Shown here piece after piece: positions 34,696 to 46,166 of a stretch of 64,000 bases of DNA. The notes below the pieces were generated by a model. That model had not been told where the DNA came from. It did not search any database and saw only the letters and a program-made list of their open reading frames with translations. The stretch's first letter is position 1. Every line of letters starts with the position of its first letter. The translations under genes and the position numbers were made by a program. The stretch lies in the NCBI RefSeq assembly GCF_002890915.1, contig NZ_POUT01000008.1, positions 62,001-126,000 on the forward strand, given 5' to 3'. The DNA is from Stutzerimonas stutzeri (GTDB lineage Bacteria; Pseudomonadota; Gammaproteobacteria; Pseudomonadales; Pseudomonadaceae).

Positions 34696-35892
34696 TCAGA
34701 GGCTGGCGACGAAGGCGCGGATACGCTGCGCGGCCTCGATGCATTCGGCCAATGGCGCGACCAGCGCCATGCGCACGCGCCCGGCGCCCGGGGAGAAGCC
34801 ATCCACTTCGCGCGACAGGTACGAGCCGGGCACCACGGTCACATGCTCGCGGGCGAACAGCTCACGGGTGAACTGCTGGTCGTCCATGGGCGTTTTCGGC
34901 CACAGGTAGAAGCCGCCGTCCGGGCGTTGCACGTCCATGACCGGCGCGAGAATCTCCAGCACGGCATCGAACTTGGCGCGATAGAGCTCGCGGTTGGCGC
35001 GCACGTGGATCTCGTCGTTCCAGGCGGCGATGCTGGCCAGCTGCGTCTGTACCGGCATGGCGCAACCATGGTAGGTGCGATAGAGCAGGAAGGCCTTGAG
35101 GATGTCGGCATCGCCGGCGACGAAGCCCGAGCGCAGCCCCGGCAGGTTCGAGCGCTTGGACAGGCTGTGGAAGACCACGCAGCGCTTGAAATCGTTGCGG
35201 CCCAGTGCGGCGCAGGCGCTCAGCAGGCCCGCCGGGGGATTGGCTTCGTCGAAATACAGCTCGCTGTAGCACTCGTCCGCGGCGATGACGAAGTCATGCT
35301 CGTCGGCCAGCGCGATGAGCGTCTGCAAGGTCTCCAGCGGCACCAGCGCGCCGGTCGGGTTGCCGGGCGAGCAGAGGAAGAGGATCTGGCAGCGCTGCCA
35401 GACGTCGGCCGGCACCGCGTCGAAGTCCGGGTTGAAGCCGTTCTGCGCCAGGCACGGCAGGTAGTGCGGCGTGGCGCCGGCGAGCAGCGCCGCGCCTTCG
35501 TAGATCTGGTAGAAAGGGTTGGGGCTGATCACCAGGCCGTCGCGTTCGCGCTCGACCACGGCCTGGGTGAAGGCGAACAGCGCTTCGCGCGTGCCGTTGA
35601 CCGGCAGTACCTGGCGCGCCGGGTCCAGCGCGCCTTCGGCCAGGCGGAAACGCCGCTCGCACCAGCCGGCGATGGCCTCGCGCAGCGCCGGCAGGCCGAG
35701 CGTGGTCGGATAAACGGCCAACTGGTCGAGATTGTCCGCCAGTGCCTGGGCGACGAAATCCGGCGAGCGGTGCTTGGGCTCGCCGATCGACAGGGCGATC
35801 GGGCGCTTGTCGGCCGGTGGCTGGATGCCGGCGAGCAGGCCGCGCAGTTTCTCGAAGGGGTAGGGGTGCAGCAGGTTCAGGGCGTTGTTCAT
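34696..35892 (-). CDS. dapC: Succinyldiaminopimelate transaminase DapC
   Basis: 398-residue class I aminotransferase. NLLHPYPFEKLRGLLAG and IGEPKHRSPDFV are DapC signatures; the PLP lysine is in FHSLSKRSNLPGLRSGF. It converts the DapD/succinyl pathway intermediate toward diaminopimelate. The start at 35892 (MNNALNLL) matches family members; an upstream extension is unrelated. It lies 55 bp after a lipoprotein gene on the same strand. Confidence 0.94.
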   Translation of the reverse strand: MNNALNLLHPYPFEKLRGLLAGIQPPADKRPIALSIGEPKHRSPDFVAQALADNLDQLAVYPTTLGLPALREAIAGWCERRFRLAEGALDPARQVLPVNGTREALFAFTQAVVERERDGLVISPNPFYQIYEGAALLAGATPHYLPCLAQNGFNPDFDAVPADVWQRCQILFLCSPGNPTGALVPLETLQTLIALADEHDFVIAADECYSELYFDEANPPAGLLSACAALGRNDFKRCVVFHSLSKRSNLPGLRSGFVAGDADILKAFLLYRTYHGCAMPVQTQLASIAAWNDEIHVRANRELYRAKFDAVLEILAPVMDVQRPDGGFYLWPKTPMDDQQFTRELFAREHVTVVPGSYLSREVDGFSPGAGRVRMALVAPLAECIEAAQRIRAFVASL

Positions 35893-35947
35893 GGATACTG
35901 TTCTTTCAGGACAGGTGACGCGCGGCGAACGCCCCGCATTGGTGAAT

Positions 35948-36616
35948 TCAGTCGTCGCGCGCGCCGCCGTAGTACGCGCAGCCGCGCAAGGTCTGGCCAC
36001 CCAGGCGCAGTTCCGCCGTCAGATGGCTGATGGTGCCGCTGGCGCTGTCGACGCAGCGTTGCGGCGCGACCCAGAACTCCAGCTGCAGGCCGTTGGCTTC
36101 GCTGCTGAGGCTGAGCTGGCCGCCGGGCAGTTGCTCTTCCAGGTAGGGCAAGGCTACCGGCGGTTGGCCTTGGCGCGCGAGTAGCAGGCCGCGCGTGGTC
36201 GCGTTCAGCATCCAGCCCGGCTCGTTGCCGCTGGCCCGTAGCAGCAGATGCTTGAAGTCTTCATCGTTGCAGCCATGGCCTTCGCGCTGCAGGCGGTACA
36301 CACGGCTCAGTGCCAGTTGACCGTCGATGCCCGGGCCCGGCTGGCGGAGCGTGCCGCGCAGATCGGCGAACAGGCGATCGTCGCTGCCGACCATCAGCGC
36401 CAGTGCGTCATCCGGCAGGCCGGTGGCGGCCGGGTCCAGCAGTTTCAGCGTGCGCTGCCCCTGGCAACTGCGAAACTGCAACTGGCCGTCGACCAGTCGT
36501 ACCTCGCCCTGCAGCCGTTCGGTGGGCGGCGAGGTGGGGGTGCGCTCGGCGAAGAACGACTGGCAGCCCGCCAGAGGCAGAAGCAGGACGAGCAGCAGGT
36601 TGCGGGAAAGGGCCAT
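35948..36616 (-). CDS. COG3650-like lipoprotein of unknown function
   Basis: 222 residues with a lipoprotein signal (LLLVLLLPLAGCQS; lipid-modified Cys at about 18). The mature part (RLQGEVRLVDGQLQFRSCQG; SGNEPGWMLNATTRGLLLAR) resembles the COG3650 / META-like envelope proteins. It shows paired cysteines (CVDSASG ... RGCAYYGG) likely to form a disulfide. It lies between a DUF3108 gene and dapC. Confidence 0.8.
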   Translation of the reverse strand: MALSRNLLLVLLLPLAGCQSFFAERTPTSPPTERLQGEVRLVDGQLQFRSCQGQRTLKLLDPAATGLPDDALALMVGSDDRLFADLRGTLRQPGPGIDGQLALSRVYRLQREGHGCNDEDFKHLLLRASGNEPGWMLNATTRGLLLARQGQPPVALPYLEEQLPGGQLSLSSEANGLQLEFWVAPQRCVDSASGTISHLTAELRLGGQTLRGCAYYGGARDD

Positions 36617-36671
36617 CGAAGCACTCGGCGATTTAGAACGAAACGGCAGCCGTGGAAGGCTGCCGGGAGGA

Positions 36672-37382
36672 TCAGTTGCCTTTGACGGCCTTGCCGCCGA
36701 CGCTGCCCTCTTCGAGCATGATCTGGTATTCCTTGCCGTCCTTTTCCACCTGGTGCAGGCGGACCAGCAGGTAGTCCCAGTCCTTGGCGAACCAGAGGAT
36801 GGTTTCGCGCTTGCTCTGGGTCGGATCGCGTACACGCTCGACCTTGATGGCGTCGACCTGGCCGGCCCTGGTGCTGACCTTTTCTTCGCCGAGGACGCGG
36901 AAATCGTAGGTCTCGATCTCGTCGCCATCGACCACCTGGTAGCTCATGCTCTGCTTGCCGGCCGCCACTTCATGCTGCAGTGCCAGCTGATAGGTGGATT
37001 TGTCCAGCAGGCCGCGGTGCAGCGGCAGGTTGACCGGATCGCCCCGATCGTTGCCTTCGACCTGCTTGCTTTCCCAATCGAAGCGCTGTTCGACGCGCTT
37101 GCCCTTGCCGAGGCCGCTGCGCTTGAGGCGGTAGGATTCCGGCAGGAAGGTGTCGCCTTCGGTGCGGAAGGTGCTGCGCTCGTTGAAGCTGGCGACCAGC
37201 ATGGAGGCCTCGAAATCCAGGCGCCACAGGCCGTTGTCCAGTTGCTCCAGGCTGCGCTCGGCGGTGCCGCTGACCGGAACCTGTTTCCAGTCGGCGGTAT
37301 AGCTGGCGGTAAAGGGCTTGAGCTCCAGGGCATGTGCCGGCAGGGTCAGCACGGCGAGGGCGAGCAGCAAGGCGCGACGCAT
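36672..37382 (-). CDS. DUF3108-family periplasmic protein
   Basis: 236 residues with a signal peptide (MRRALLLALAVLTLPAHA) and a beta-rich mature domain beginning FTASYTADWKQVPVSGTAER, typical of DUF3108. The function is unknown; the fold suggests a lipid or envelope role. It begins 8 bp after purN on the same strand, so it is probably transcribed with purMN, an order conserved in pseudomonads. Confidence 0.88.
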   Translation of the reverse strand: MRRALLLALAVLTLPAHALELKPFTASYTADWKQVPVSGTAERSLEQLDNGLWRLDFEASMLVASFNERSTFRTEGDTFLPESYRLKRSGLGKGKRVEQRFDWESKQVEGNDRGDPVNLPLHRGLLDKSTYQLALQHEVAAGKQSMSYQVVDGDEIETYDFRVLGEEKVSTRAGQVDAIKVERVRDPTQSKRETILWFAKDWDYLLVRLHQVEKDGKEYQIMLEEGSVGGKAVKGN

Positions 37383-37390
37383 GGTATCTC

Positions 37391-38032
37391 CTAGGTTCTG
37401 ATCGGATAGCCTGAGGCCGGTAGGACGGCGCCATCCAGCATCGCGCCTTGTTCGGCGAGGCGCAAGCGCCCTTCGGCGAACCAGCGCATGGCGAGTGGGT
37501 AAATCTGGTGTTCTGCGGCATGTACCCGCTGGGTCAGGCCGTCGAGGGTTTCTCCGGGCTCGATCGCCAGCGTCGCCTGGATCGCCACCGGGCCGCCGTC
37601 CAGCTCCTCGGTAACGAAGTGCACGCTGCAGCCATGTTCGCGGTCGCCCGCTTCGAGGGCGCGCCGGTGGGTATCCAGGCCCTTGTACCGGGGCAGCAGC
37701 GACGGATGGATGTTCAGCAGGCGGCCGTGGTAATGACGGACGAAGCCGGGGGTGAGGATGCGCATGAACCCGGCCAGCACCACCAGGTCGGGCTGGTGGG
37801 CATCGATGGCCTCCATCAGCGCGGCATCGAACGCCTCGCGATCGGTGAAATCCCGGTGCGACAGCACCTGGGTGGGGATGCCTGCCGCCTGGGCCCGCTG
37901 CAGGCCGTAGGCGTCGATGCGGTTGGAGATCACCGCGCGGATGCGGGCGGGATGGTCTTCATTCTGGCTGTCGATCAGGGCCTGCAGGTTGCTGCCAGAC
38001 CCCGAGATCAGGACGACGACGTTGCAGGCCAT
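37391..38032 (-). CDS. purN: Phosphoribosylglycinamide formyltransferase PurN
   Basis: 213 residues. It uses 10-formyltetrahydrofolate to formylate GAR in purine synthesis. VVLISGSGSNLQALID is the GAR-binding loop; catalytic Asn, His and Asp are in LNIHPSLLPRYKG and the HFVTEELDGGP region. The start codon shares its A with the purM stop (TGATG). Confidence 0.96.
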   Translation of the reverse strand: MACNVVVLISGSGSNLQALIDSQNEDHPARIRAVISNRIDAYGLQRAQAAGIPTQVLSHRDFTDREAFDAALMEAIDAHQPDLVVLAGFMRILTPGFVRHYHGRLLNIHPSLLPRYKGLDTHRRALEAGDREHGCSVHFVTEELDGGPVAIQATLAIEPGETLDGLTQRVHAAEHQIYPLAMRWFAEGRLRLAEQGAMLDGAVLPASGYPIRT

Positions 38033-39090
38033 CAGTGGGCTTTCAGGTTGTTCAGCACGACGCGCTCGGCCTGTTCCGTCGCAGCGGCGATCCGGCCGAT
38101 GACCCAGGGCGCTTCGCCGGATGCGCGCAGGTTGGCGAGGGCGGCGTCGACCTGCTCCTGGGCGACGCAGATGACCATGCCGACACCGCAGTTGAGCACG
38201 CGGTGCATCTCGTGCTCGTCGACGTTGCCCTGTTCCTGCAGCCAGTCGAACACCGCCGGGCGCGTCCAGCTGGCCACGTCGATCACCGCCTGGGCGCCTT
38301 CGGGCAGCACGCGCGGGATGTTGTCGAGCAGGCCGCCGCCGGTGATGTGGGCCATGGCCTTGACCGCGCCGGTGTCCTCGATCAGCTTGAGCAGCGGCTT
38401 GACGTAGATGCGCGTCGGCGCCATCAGCAGTTCGGTCAGCGGCTTGCCGTCGAGCTGGATGTTCTCGATGTCGGCGCCGGCGACCTCGATGATCTTGCGG
38501 ATCAGCGAGTAGCCGTTGGAGTGCGGGCCGGAGGAGGGCAGGGCGATCAGCGCGTCGCCGGCCTGCACCCTGGAGCCGTCGATGATCTCGCTCTTCTCCA
38601 CCACGCCGACGCAGAAGCCGGCCAAGTCGTAGTCTTCGCCCTCGTACATGCCCGGCATTTCGGCGGTTTCGCCGCCGACCAACGAGCAGCCGGCCAGTTC
38701 GCAACCGGCGCCGATGCCGGTGACCACGGTGGCGGCCACGTCGACGTTGAGCTTGCCGGTGGCGTAGTAGTCGAGGAAGAACAGCGGCTCGGCGCCGCAC
38801 ACGACCAGGTCGTTGACGCACATGGCGACCAGGTCCTGGCCGATGCTGTCGTGCTTGTTCAGGTTCAGCGCCAGGCGCAGCTTGGTGCCCACGCCGTCGG
38901 TGCCGGACACCAGCACCGGCTGCTTGTAGCCCGCCGGGATTTCGCACAAGGCGCCGAAGCCGCCCAGGCCACCCATCACTTCAGGGCGCGCGGTGCGTTT
39001 GGCCACGCCTTTGATGCGTTCGACCAGCGCTTCGCCTGCATCGATGTCGACGCCAGCGTCCTTGTAGCTGAGGGAGGGTTGCTTGCTCAT
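38032..39090 (-). CDS. purM: Phosphoribosylformylglycinamidine cyclo-ligase PurM
   Basis: 352 residues. It makes AIR from FGAM with ATP, the purine step after Pur[41 protein letters not shown] and the [11 protein letters not shown] segment are family signatures. The start [13 protein letters not shown] at 39090 fits the family; an in-frame ATG at 39183 is unsupported. It is divergent from the DUF2066 gene. Confidence 0.97.
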   Translation of the reverse strand: MSKQPSLSYKDAGVDIDAGEALVERIKGVAKRTARPEVMGGLGGFGALCEIPAGYKQPVLVSGTDGVGTKLRLALNLNKHDSIGQDLVAMCVNDLVVCGAEPLFFLDYYATGKLNVDVAATVVTGIGAGCELAGCSLVGGETAEMPGMYEGEDYDLAGFCVGVVEKSEIIDGSRVQAGDALIALPSSGPHSNGYSLIRKIIEVAGADIENIQLDGKPLTELLMAPTRIYVKPLLKLIEDTGAVKAMAHITGGGLLDNIPRVLPEGAQAVIDVASWTRPAVFDWLQEQGNVDEHEMHRVLNCGVGMVICVAQEQVDAALANLRASGEAPWVIGRIAAATEQAERVVLNNLKAH

Positions 39091-39410
39091 AGAATCCGGA
39101 CCTGTGAAAGGAATGCGGGTGTCGACCGGGCAGAGACTGCATCCAGCACCTGTGCGAGGCGCTGATTCGCCGGGCTTGGACAAGCGCCGGGACCGGTCCG
39201 CGGAAAGCGCGCGATTTTATCAGGCTTGCGACATAGCGGCCATCCCGCTGGAGGGGCGACGGCCGAAGCGGGTGATCGCCTGTGAGGATAGGGGAACTGT
39301 GAGCCGGCTCCCTGCCTGGCGGTTGCCGTGCCCAGGCCGCCTGTTTAAGGTGTAGCCCCTTATTTCGAATTTCATGGCCGGAAGCTCTGGCCTGCCTGCG
39401 AGAATCGACC
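39091..39410. promoter_or_regulatory. Divergent control region purM / DUF2066 gene
   Basis: 320 bp without a gene. On the purM strand a -10-like TAAAAT lies at about 39215-39220, leaving a leader of roughly 115 nt. An AT-rich stretch near 39345-39375 probably promotes the rightward gene. No operator was recognised. Confidence 0.4.
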
Positions 39411-40472
39411 ATGCGCCTCATTTCCCGCTTCGTCATCCTGTGCTTCGCGTTGGCGGCTCTGCCCAGCCTGGCGGCGCCGCTCGGCGACCTGTACCAGGTG
39501 CGTGAGCCTGTCTCCGGCCAGCAGTCCGGAGGCCAGACCGAGGCGCTGCAGCGTGCCTTCGATACCTTGCTGTTGCGTCTGACCGGCGATGCCGAGGCTG
39601 CCAAGCAGCCGGCCGTCGCCGCGTTGCGCGAAGATCCGCAGCAACTGATCAGCAAGTACGGCTACGAGGACGAGCACATCGTCGTCGAATTCGACCCCGG
39701 CACCACCGAGCGCAGCCTGCGCCGTGCGGGCGTCTCGCTGTGGGGGGCGAACCGCCCGACGCTGCTGGCCTGGTGGCTGATCGAGCGCCCGGACGGAGCG
39801 CAGCTGGTCGGGGATGGCCAGGACAATGCCGCCATTTTGCGCGCCGCTGCGCAGCATCGCGGCCTGCCGCTGCGCCTGCCCCTGGCCGATCTGTCCGAGC
39901 AGTTGCTGGCAACGCCGCAGACCTTCGCCGGCGATGGCCGTGAAGCCCTGCGCGAGCCCTCCGAGCGCTACGATGCCGATGTCCTGCTGGCTGCCCATGC
40001 GCAGGAAACGGATGCCGGCTGGCAGGCCGAATGGAAGGTCTGGCTCGACGACGAGCAGCGCAGTGGCAAGGCCCAGGGCGAAAGCCCCGAGGCGCTGGCC
40101 GACGCGGTGATGCTGGCGGTCAGTCAGTACCTGGCGCCGCGCTACGTGGTTGCGCCCGGCGCGGCGTCGGACATCACCCTGGAAATCCTCGGCGCCGATG
40201 TGGCGCGTTTCGCCGAGCTGGAGCGCTTGCTTGAACCGTTCGGCGGCCGTTTGCTGCGGGTGGACAGCGATCGTCTGGTCTATCGCGTGAACGCCAGCCC
40301 CGAGCAGTTGCGTGCGCAGCTGTCGCTGGCGCGCCTGCAGGAAGTGACGGCCGACGAGCTGCCGCTGGATGCCGAACAGCCCCTGCCTGGCCCTGACGAA
40401 ACGGGCAGCCCGGCCAGCGAGCCGCCGGCGCCTCGAGAGGAGCCCGGTACAGTGTTGCGCTACCGCTGGTGA
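39411..40472 (+). CDS. DUF2066-family periplasmic protein
   Basis: 353 residues with a signal peptide (LISRFVILCFALAALPSLAA). The DUF2066 domain (LYQVREPVSGQQSGGQTEAL; AFDTLLLRLTGDAEAAKQPA) and a low-complexity Pro/Glu-rich C-terminus (about 325-345) follow. The function is unknown. It is first in a run with the PerM-like permease and hda, an order typical for Pseudomonas. Confidence 0.88.
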   Translation: MRLISRFVILCFALAALPSLAAPLGDLYQVREPVSGQQSGGQTEALQRAFDTLLLRLTGDAEAAKQPAVAALREDPQQLISKYGYEDEHIVVEFDPGTTERSLRRAGVSLWGANRPTLLAWWLIERPDGAQLVGDGQDNAAILRAAAQHRGLPLRLPLADLSEQLLATPQTFAGDGREALREPSERYDADVLLAAHAQETDAGWQAEWKVWLDDEQRSGKAQGESPEALADAVMLAVSQYLAPRYVVAPGAASDITLEILGADVARFAELERLLEPFGGRLLRVDSDRLVYRVNASPEQLRAQLSLARLQEVTADELPLDAEQPLPGPDETGSPASEPPAPREEPGTVLRYRW

Positions 40473-40517
40473 TCGCTGTTCCCGTATCGCTCCGTTCCGC
40501 AAGCAAGGGCTTGACCC

Positions 40518-41615
40518 ATGACCATCACTGATTCGAATCGCTGGCTCTGGCTGGCCGGGCTGCTGCTGTGCGTCTGGCTGGTGTATCTGCTGACGCCGAT
40601 CCTGACGCCCTTTCTGATCGGCACGCTGCTGGCCTACCTGGGCGATCCGCTGGTCGACCGCCTGGAGCGCTGGCGGCTTTCGCGTACCTGGGGCGTGATC
40701 GCGGTGTTCGGTCTGTTCAGCCTGTTGCTGCTGTTGATGCTGCTGGTGTTGCTGCCGATGCTCGGCAAGCAGTTGTTGCACCTGTACCAGCTGGCGCCGC
40801 TGGCGCTGGACTGGCTGCAGCAGCAGGCACTGCCCTGGGTGCAGGCGCAGTTCGGGCTGGAAGAGGACTTCTGGCGTTTCGACCAGCTCAAGGCCGCGTT
40901 TTCCGCGCACCTGGGCAGCACCACCGACGTGCTCGGAATGGTCCTCAGCCGGGCCACCGCCTCCAGCCTGGCGCTGCTGGCGTGGATCGGCAATCTGCTG
41001 CTGATACCCGTGGTGAGCTTCTATCTGCTGCGTGACTGGGACCTGATCATGGCCAAGCTGCGCAGCCTGCTGCCACGCCGGCGCGAAGGCATGGTGGTAC
41101 GCCTGATGAGCGAATGCCATGAGGTGATCGGCGCCTTCCTGCGCGGCCAGCTGCTGGTGATGCTGGCCCTGGCGGTCATCTATGCGAGCGGCCTGATGCT
41201 GGTAGGGCTGGAACTCGGCCTGCTGATCGGCGTGCTGGCCGGGCTGGCCAGCATCGTGCCCTACATGGGCTTCGTCGTCGGCATCGGCGCGGCGGTGGTG
41301 GCGGTGCTGTTCCAGTTCGGCCTGGACCCCTATCCGCTGCTGGGGGTGGCCGCGGTGTTCACGGTCGGGCAGATGCTCGAGGGCATGCTGCTGACGCCGC
41401 TGCTGGTGGGCGACCGTATCGGCCTGCATCCGGTGGCGGTGATCTTCGCGGTGCTCGCCGGCGGCCAGCTGTTCGGTTTCACTGGTGTGCTGCTGGCGTT
41501 GCCGGTGGCGGCGGTGATCATGGTTCTGCTGCGCCACGTGCACGATCTGTATAAACTCTCGGACCTTTATGCCGAGCCTGCCGGCGCGCCGGCCGAACCA
41601 CCCAGCCAGCCATGA
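40518..41615 (+). CDS. AI-2E/PerM-family membrane permease
   Basis: 365-residue inner-membrane protein with about eight helices. The family pattern includes GTLLAYLGDPLVDRLERWRL and, in the second half, GLASIVPYMGFVVGIG with the closing LLALPVAAVIMVLLRH. Members include the autoinducer-2 exporter TqsA and PerM; the substrate here is unknown. The stop overlaps the hda start (ATGA). Confidence 0.88.
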   Translation: MTITDSNRWLWLAGLLLCVWLVYLLTPILTPFLIGTLLAYLGDPLVDRLERWRLSRTWGVIAVFGLFSLLLLLMLLVLLPMLGKQLLHLYQLAPLALDWLQQQALPWVQAQFGLEEDFWRFDQLKAAFSAHLGSTTDVLGMVLSRATASSLALLAWIGNLLLIPVVSFYLLRDWDLIMAKLRSLLPRRREGMVVRLMSECHEVIGAFLRGQLLVMLALAVIYASGLMLVGLELGLLIGVLAGLASIVPYMGFVVGIGAAVVAVLFQFGLDPYPLLGVAAVFTVGQMLEGMLLTPLLVGDRIGLHPVAVIFAVLAGGQLFGFTGVLLALPVAAVIMVLLRHVHDLYKLSDLYAEPAGAPAEPPSQP

Positions 41616-42316
41616 AACCCATCCAGCTCCCCCTGGGCGTCCGCCTGCGCGACGACGCCACCTTCGCCAACTTCTATCCTGGCGCCAACGCCGCGGCGCT
41701 CGGCTATGTCGAGCGCCTGTGCTCGCCTGCCGCGGGCTGGTCCGATGAGTTGATCTATCTCTGGGGGCAGGCCGGGGTTGGCCGTAGCCACCTGCTCCAG
41801 GCAGCTTGCCTCAGGGTGGAGGAGCGCGGCGAACTGGCGGTCTATCTGCCGTTGGCCGAGGTGGCCGAGTACGGCCCGGCGCTGCTGGACAATCTCGAGC
41901 AGAGCGAGCTGGTGTGCCTGGACGATCTCGACGCGGTGGCGGGCGACCCGGTGTGGGAGGAGGCGCTGTTCCATCTGTTCAACCGCCTGCGCGATGCCGG
42001 CCGGCGCCTGCTGCTGGCTGCGGACGCGTCGCCGCGGGAGCTGGCGATCCAGTTGCCCGACCTCCAGTCGCGGCTGAGCCTGGCGCTGGTCTTCCAGCTG
42101 CAGCAGCTGTCCGACGAGGACAAGCTGCGCGCCCTGCAACTGCGCGCCTCGCGCCGCGGGCTGACCCTGCCGGACGACGTCGGCCGCTTCATCCTCACCC
42201 GTGGCGCGCGCAGCATGAACGCGCTGTTCGAATTGCTCGACCGGCTCGACCAGGCTTCGCTGCAGGCGCAGCGCAAGCTGACCATTCCCTTCCTCAAGGA
42301 AACCCTCGGCTGGTAG
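41612..42316 (+). CDS. hda: DnaA regulatory inactivator Hda
   Basis: 234 residues, AAA+ paralogue of DnaA. With the beta clamp it stimulates hydrolysis of DnaA-bound ATP to prevent re-initiation. The clamp-binding motif lies at the N-terminus (IQLPLGVRL). The Walker A region is seen in LIYLWGQAGVGRSHLLQA, sensor/Arg region near TRGARSMNALFELLDRLD. Arg replaces the Walker Lys (GVGRSH), as in Hda. Confidence 0.93.
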   Translation: MKPIQLPLGVRLRDDATFANFYPGANAAALGYVERLCSPAAGWSDELIYLWGQAGVGRSHLLQAACLRVEERGELAVYLPLAEVAEYGPALLDNLEQSELVCLDDLDAVAGDPVWEEALFHLFNRLRDAGRRLLLAADASPRELAIQLPDLQSRLSLALVFQLQQLSDEDKLRALQLRASRRGLTLPDDVGRFILTRGARSMNALFELLDRLDQASLQAQRKLTIPFLKETLGW

Positions 42317-42348
42317 GGGCGGATCTCGCAGCGCCTTGTGCGGTTTTC

Positions 42349-42420
42349 GTAGCAGGCGCCGAGTCATGCCCGCGAGAGGCTTTCGCATCGGCGGCATTCG
42401 CGAGCATGGCCCGCGCCTAC
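42349..42420. repeat. REP element pair (GTAGGCGCGGGC type)
   Basis: GTAGCAGGCGCCGAGTCATG at 42349 and GCATGGCCCGCGCCTAC ending 42420 are inverted copies of the second REP family, lying between convergent hda and the DUF2069 gene. Confidence 0.7.
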
Positions 42421-42442
42421 GGTGTGCGGGATCCGGCGTGTT

Positions 42443-43801
<1,359 letters not shown>

Positions 43802-43957
43802 TGATAGTTGCGTCTCGCCGGTTGAGGTGGCCATTCTAACCCCCTTCGGGGTGCCGACCGAAATGCGGCGTCCCGGTTGGCCGGAAGGAACCATGCCCAC
43901 CTGCTTGGGCCATATGACGGAGACCGCTTATCGGCCCCGTTCGTTTAAGGAGAACGG

Positions 43958-45190
43958 ATGCAGCAGCGCATCGACAACATGCTGGAATTCGCCCGCTTCC
44001 TGGTCAGGCGCTTCCTGACCGATCAGGGGCCGCACAGCGCGGCGGCGCTGACCTATACCACGCTGTTCGCCGTGGTGCCGATGATGACCGTGACCTTCGC
44101 CATGCTGTCGGCAATTCCTGCGTTCAAGGGCGTCGGCGAGCAGATCCAGTTCTACATCTTCAACAATTTCATCCCTTCCACCGGGGCGGCCATCCAGGAA
44201 TACCTGGTGGCCTTCACCAGCCAGGCGCGTCAGTTGACCTGGTTCGGCGTCGGTTTCCTGATGGCGACGGCACTGATGATGCTGCTGACCATCGAAAAGG
44301 CCTTCAACACCATCTGGCGGGTGCGCCAGCCGCGTAGAGGCGTGTCCAGCTTCCTGCTGTACTGGGCGATTCTCAGCCTGGGCCCGCTGTTGCTGGGAGC
44401 CGGGTTCGCCACCAGTACCTACATCGCTTCGCTGTCGCTGATTTCCGGCCCCAATGCGGTGATCGGTGTGGGCGCGGTCATCAAGATGATGCCGCTGCTG
44501 CTCAGCGTGGCGGCATTCACCCTGATCTACGCCGCGGTGCCGAACACCCGCGTACCGTTGCGCCATGCCTTGGTGGGCGGCGTGTTCACCGCGGTGCTGT
44601 TCGAGGCGGCGAAGCAGTTGTTCGGCCTGTACGTCAGCTTCTTTCCCAGCTACCAGCTGATCTATGGTGCCTTCGCCGCGGTGCCGTTGTTCCTGTTGTG
44701 GATCTATCTGTCGTGGATGATCGTGCTGTTCGGCGCCGAGCTGGTCTGCGGAATGTCGTCATCGCAGCAGTGGCGCCGCCGCCCCCTGCCGCGACTGCTG
44801 GTCATGCTGATGCTGCTGCGCAATCTGCATCAACGCCAGCAGGAGGGGCGCGAGCTTCGTCTGCATGATCTGCACAAGGCGGGACTGCGCCTGCCGGAGG
44901 ACGAGTGGGATGAGATCCTCGAGTTCTTCGAGCGCGAGCAACTGGTCTGCCGTACGGGGGCGGGGGGCTGGGTGCTCTGTCGCGATCTCGCTCATTACAG
45001 CCTGGACCAGTTGCTGCGCAGCAATCCCTGGCCGCTCTCGGCGCGCGTGCAACTGCCCGATCAGCTCGACGAGCCGTGGTATCCGACGCTGCGTCGTTCG
45101 CTTGAGTTGCTGCAGAAGGAGCAAGCCAACCTGTTCGGTGGCAGCCTGGGCGACTGGCTGCAGGTGAACGGTGACAAAAATGGTCAGTAA
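43958..45190 (+). CDS. YihY/BrkB-family inner-membrane protein
   Basis: 410 residues. Residues 1-280 are the YihY domain with about six helices ([40 protein letters not shown]). The C-terminal 130 residues are soluble and winged-helix-like ([20 protein letters not shown]). Older annotations as RNase BN are wrong for this family; the role is unknown, probably envelope transport. AAGGAG lies before the ATG, and it is divergent from arsC. Confidence 0.9.
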   Translation: MQQRIDNMLEFARFLVRRFLTDQGPHSAAALTYTTLFAVVPMMTVTFAMLSAIPAFKGVGEQIQFYIFNNFIPSTGAAIQEYLVAFTSQARQLTWFGVGFLMATALMMLLTIEKAFNTIWRVRQPRRGVSSFLLYWAILSLGPLLLGAGFATSTYIASLSLISGPNAVIGVGAVIKMMPLLLSVAAFTLIYAAVPNTRVPLRHALVGGVFTAVLFEAAKQLFGLYVSFFPSYQLIYGAFAAVPLFLLWIYLSWMIVLFGAELVCGMSSSQQWRRRPLPRLLVMLMLLRNLHQRQQEGRELRLHDLHKAGLRLPEDEWDEILEFFEREQLVCRTGAGGWVLCRDLAHYSLDQLLRSNPWPLSARVQLPDQLDEPWYPTLRRSLELLQKEQANLFGGSLGDWLQVNGDKNGQ

Positions 45191-45330
45191 GGGAGTGAAT
45201 GCGTAGGCTTTTTGAGGCACTTTGCTATTACTGGCCGCGCGCCAGGCCGGTATGACGGGGTGCCGACCGGGTTTGCAGCGTATGGCACGCTTCTGGCTAT
45301 GTCAGCCTTGCGACTGGAAAGGACAGCGTG

Positions 45331-45525
45331 ATGAACGGTAAGCGCAGCACCATTGTTTATTTGCACCAGCGGGCGCCTGATGCCGCGCTCGCATCGTTGA
45401 ACCGCCTCACTGGCCTGTGTTTCACTCAATGGCCCGAATCGCTTGTACAACGGGCAGGAACGCCGGATACGCAGCAGCCCATCGAGGGCGAGCCGCTGCC
45501 GAAGGCGAAAGGGATGAATAGCTGA
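45331..45525 (+). CDS. Uncharacterised 64-residue protein
   Basis: MNGKRSTIVYLHQRAPDAAL, then SLNRLTGLCFTQWPESLVQR. Family not recognised. GGA lies 7 bp before the ATG at 45331, and the gene fills the gap after the YihY gene (140 bp downstream) on the same strand. The composition looks like a soluble protein. It is plausible but not certain. Confidence 0.5.
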   Translation: MNGKRSTIVYLHQRAPDAALASLNRLTGLCFTQWPESLVQRAGTPDTQQPIEGEPLPKAKGMNS

Positions 45526-45549
45526 GAGGTGTTCCGAGCGGATCGCCGC

Positions 45550-45942
45550 TTAGGCCTGGGCCGTTTTCCTGTCGGCTGCAACGGGCTCGACCGGATGCAC
45601 GAACAGTTCATCCACGTTGATCGCCGTCACCGCAGCAGCGGGGCGCAGATGGACCTGCAGGTCTTCGATCTTGTGCCTGACCAGCAACCGGGCGACTCCC
45701 GAAAGCAGGATCTTGCCGGCAGCGTCGGTTCGTCCGTGATCTACCGCGGCTTCGCGCCGCTGCTGACCATCGCGGTACTTGACCACTAGCGATACCGATA
45801 GCCCCCCATGGCCTTGCACTTGCAGCCAGCTGGCGACGTTGAACTCCGCTACGCGGCCTTCATACGAGGTCAGGGCGATGGTGGCTTGCTCGACAATGCG
45901 CGAGGGGACGGTACCGATCAGTTTGTCATGGAGTTTGGGCAT
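45550..45942 (-). CDS. Uncharacterised 130-residue protein
   Basis: It reads MPKLHDKLIGTVPSRIVEQA, then TIALTSYEGRVAEFNVASWL, SVSLVVKYRDGQQRREAAVD and ends in VEPVAADRKTAQA. There is no signal or membrane segment; it is beta-rich in the middle. I do not recognise the family. It is convergent with the 64-residue gene and divergent from the TlpA-like gene. Confidence 0.7.
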   Translation of the reverse strand: MPKLHDKLIGTVPSRIVEQATIALTSYEGRVAEFNVASWLQVQGHGGLSVSLVVKYRDGQQRREAAVDHGRTDAAGKILLSGVARLLVRHKIEDLQVHLRPAAAVTAINVDELFVHPVEPVAADRKTAQA

Positions 45943-46166
45943 GGCTTCGCTACTGGCTATCGGTGGTGGTGCCGAATTATAGGCAGTGCCGTTCCGGCAA
46001 AACTGTGCGCTTGAGCGCCGCCGTACGTGACCGGACTCGCAGATCGATGAAAATGCGCCGGTTCCTTGGCAGCTTTCCATGTCGGCGACGGAATGCGATG
46101 AAGCTCCGCGCCTGTGCCATGAACCTGGGGAAGCGGTATGCTGCCGCATCTGTGCCGTGGGGACCC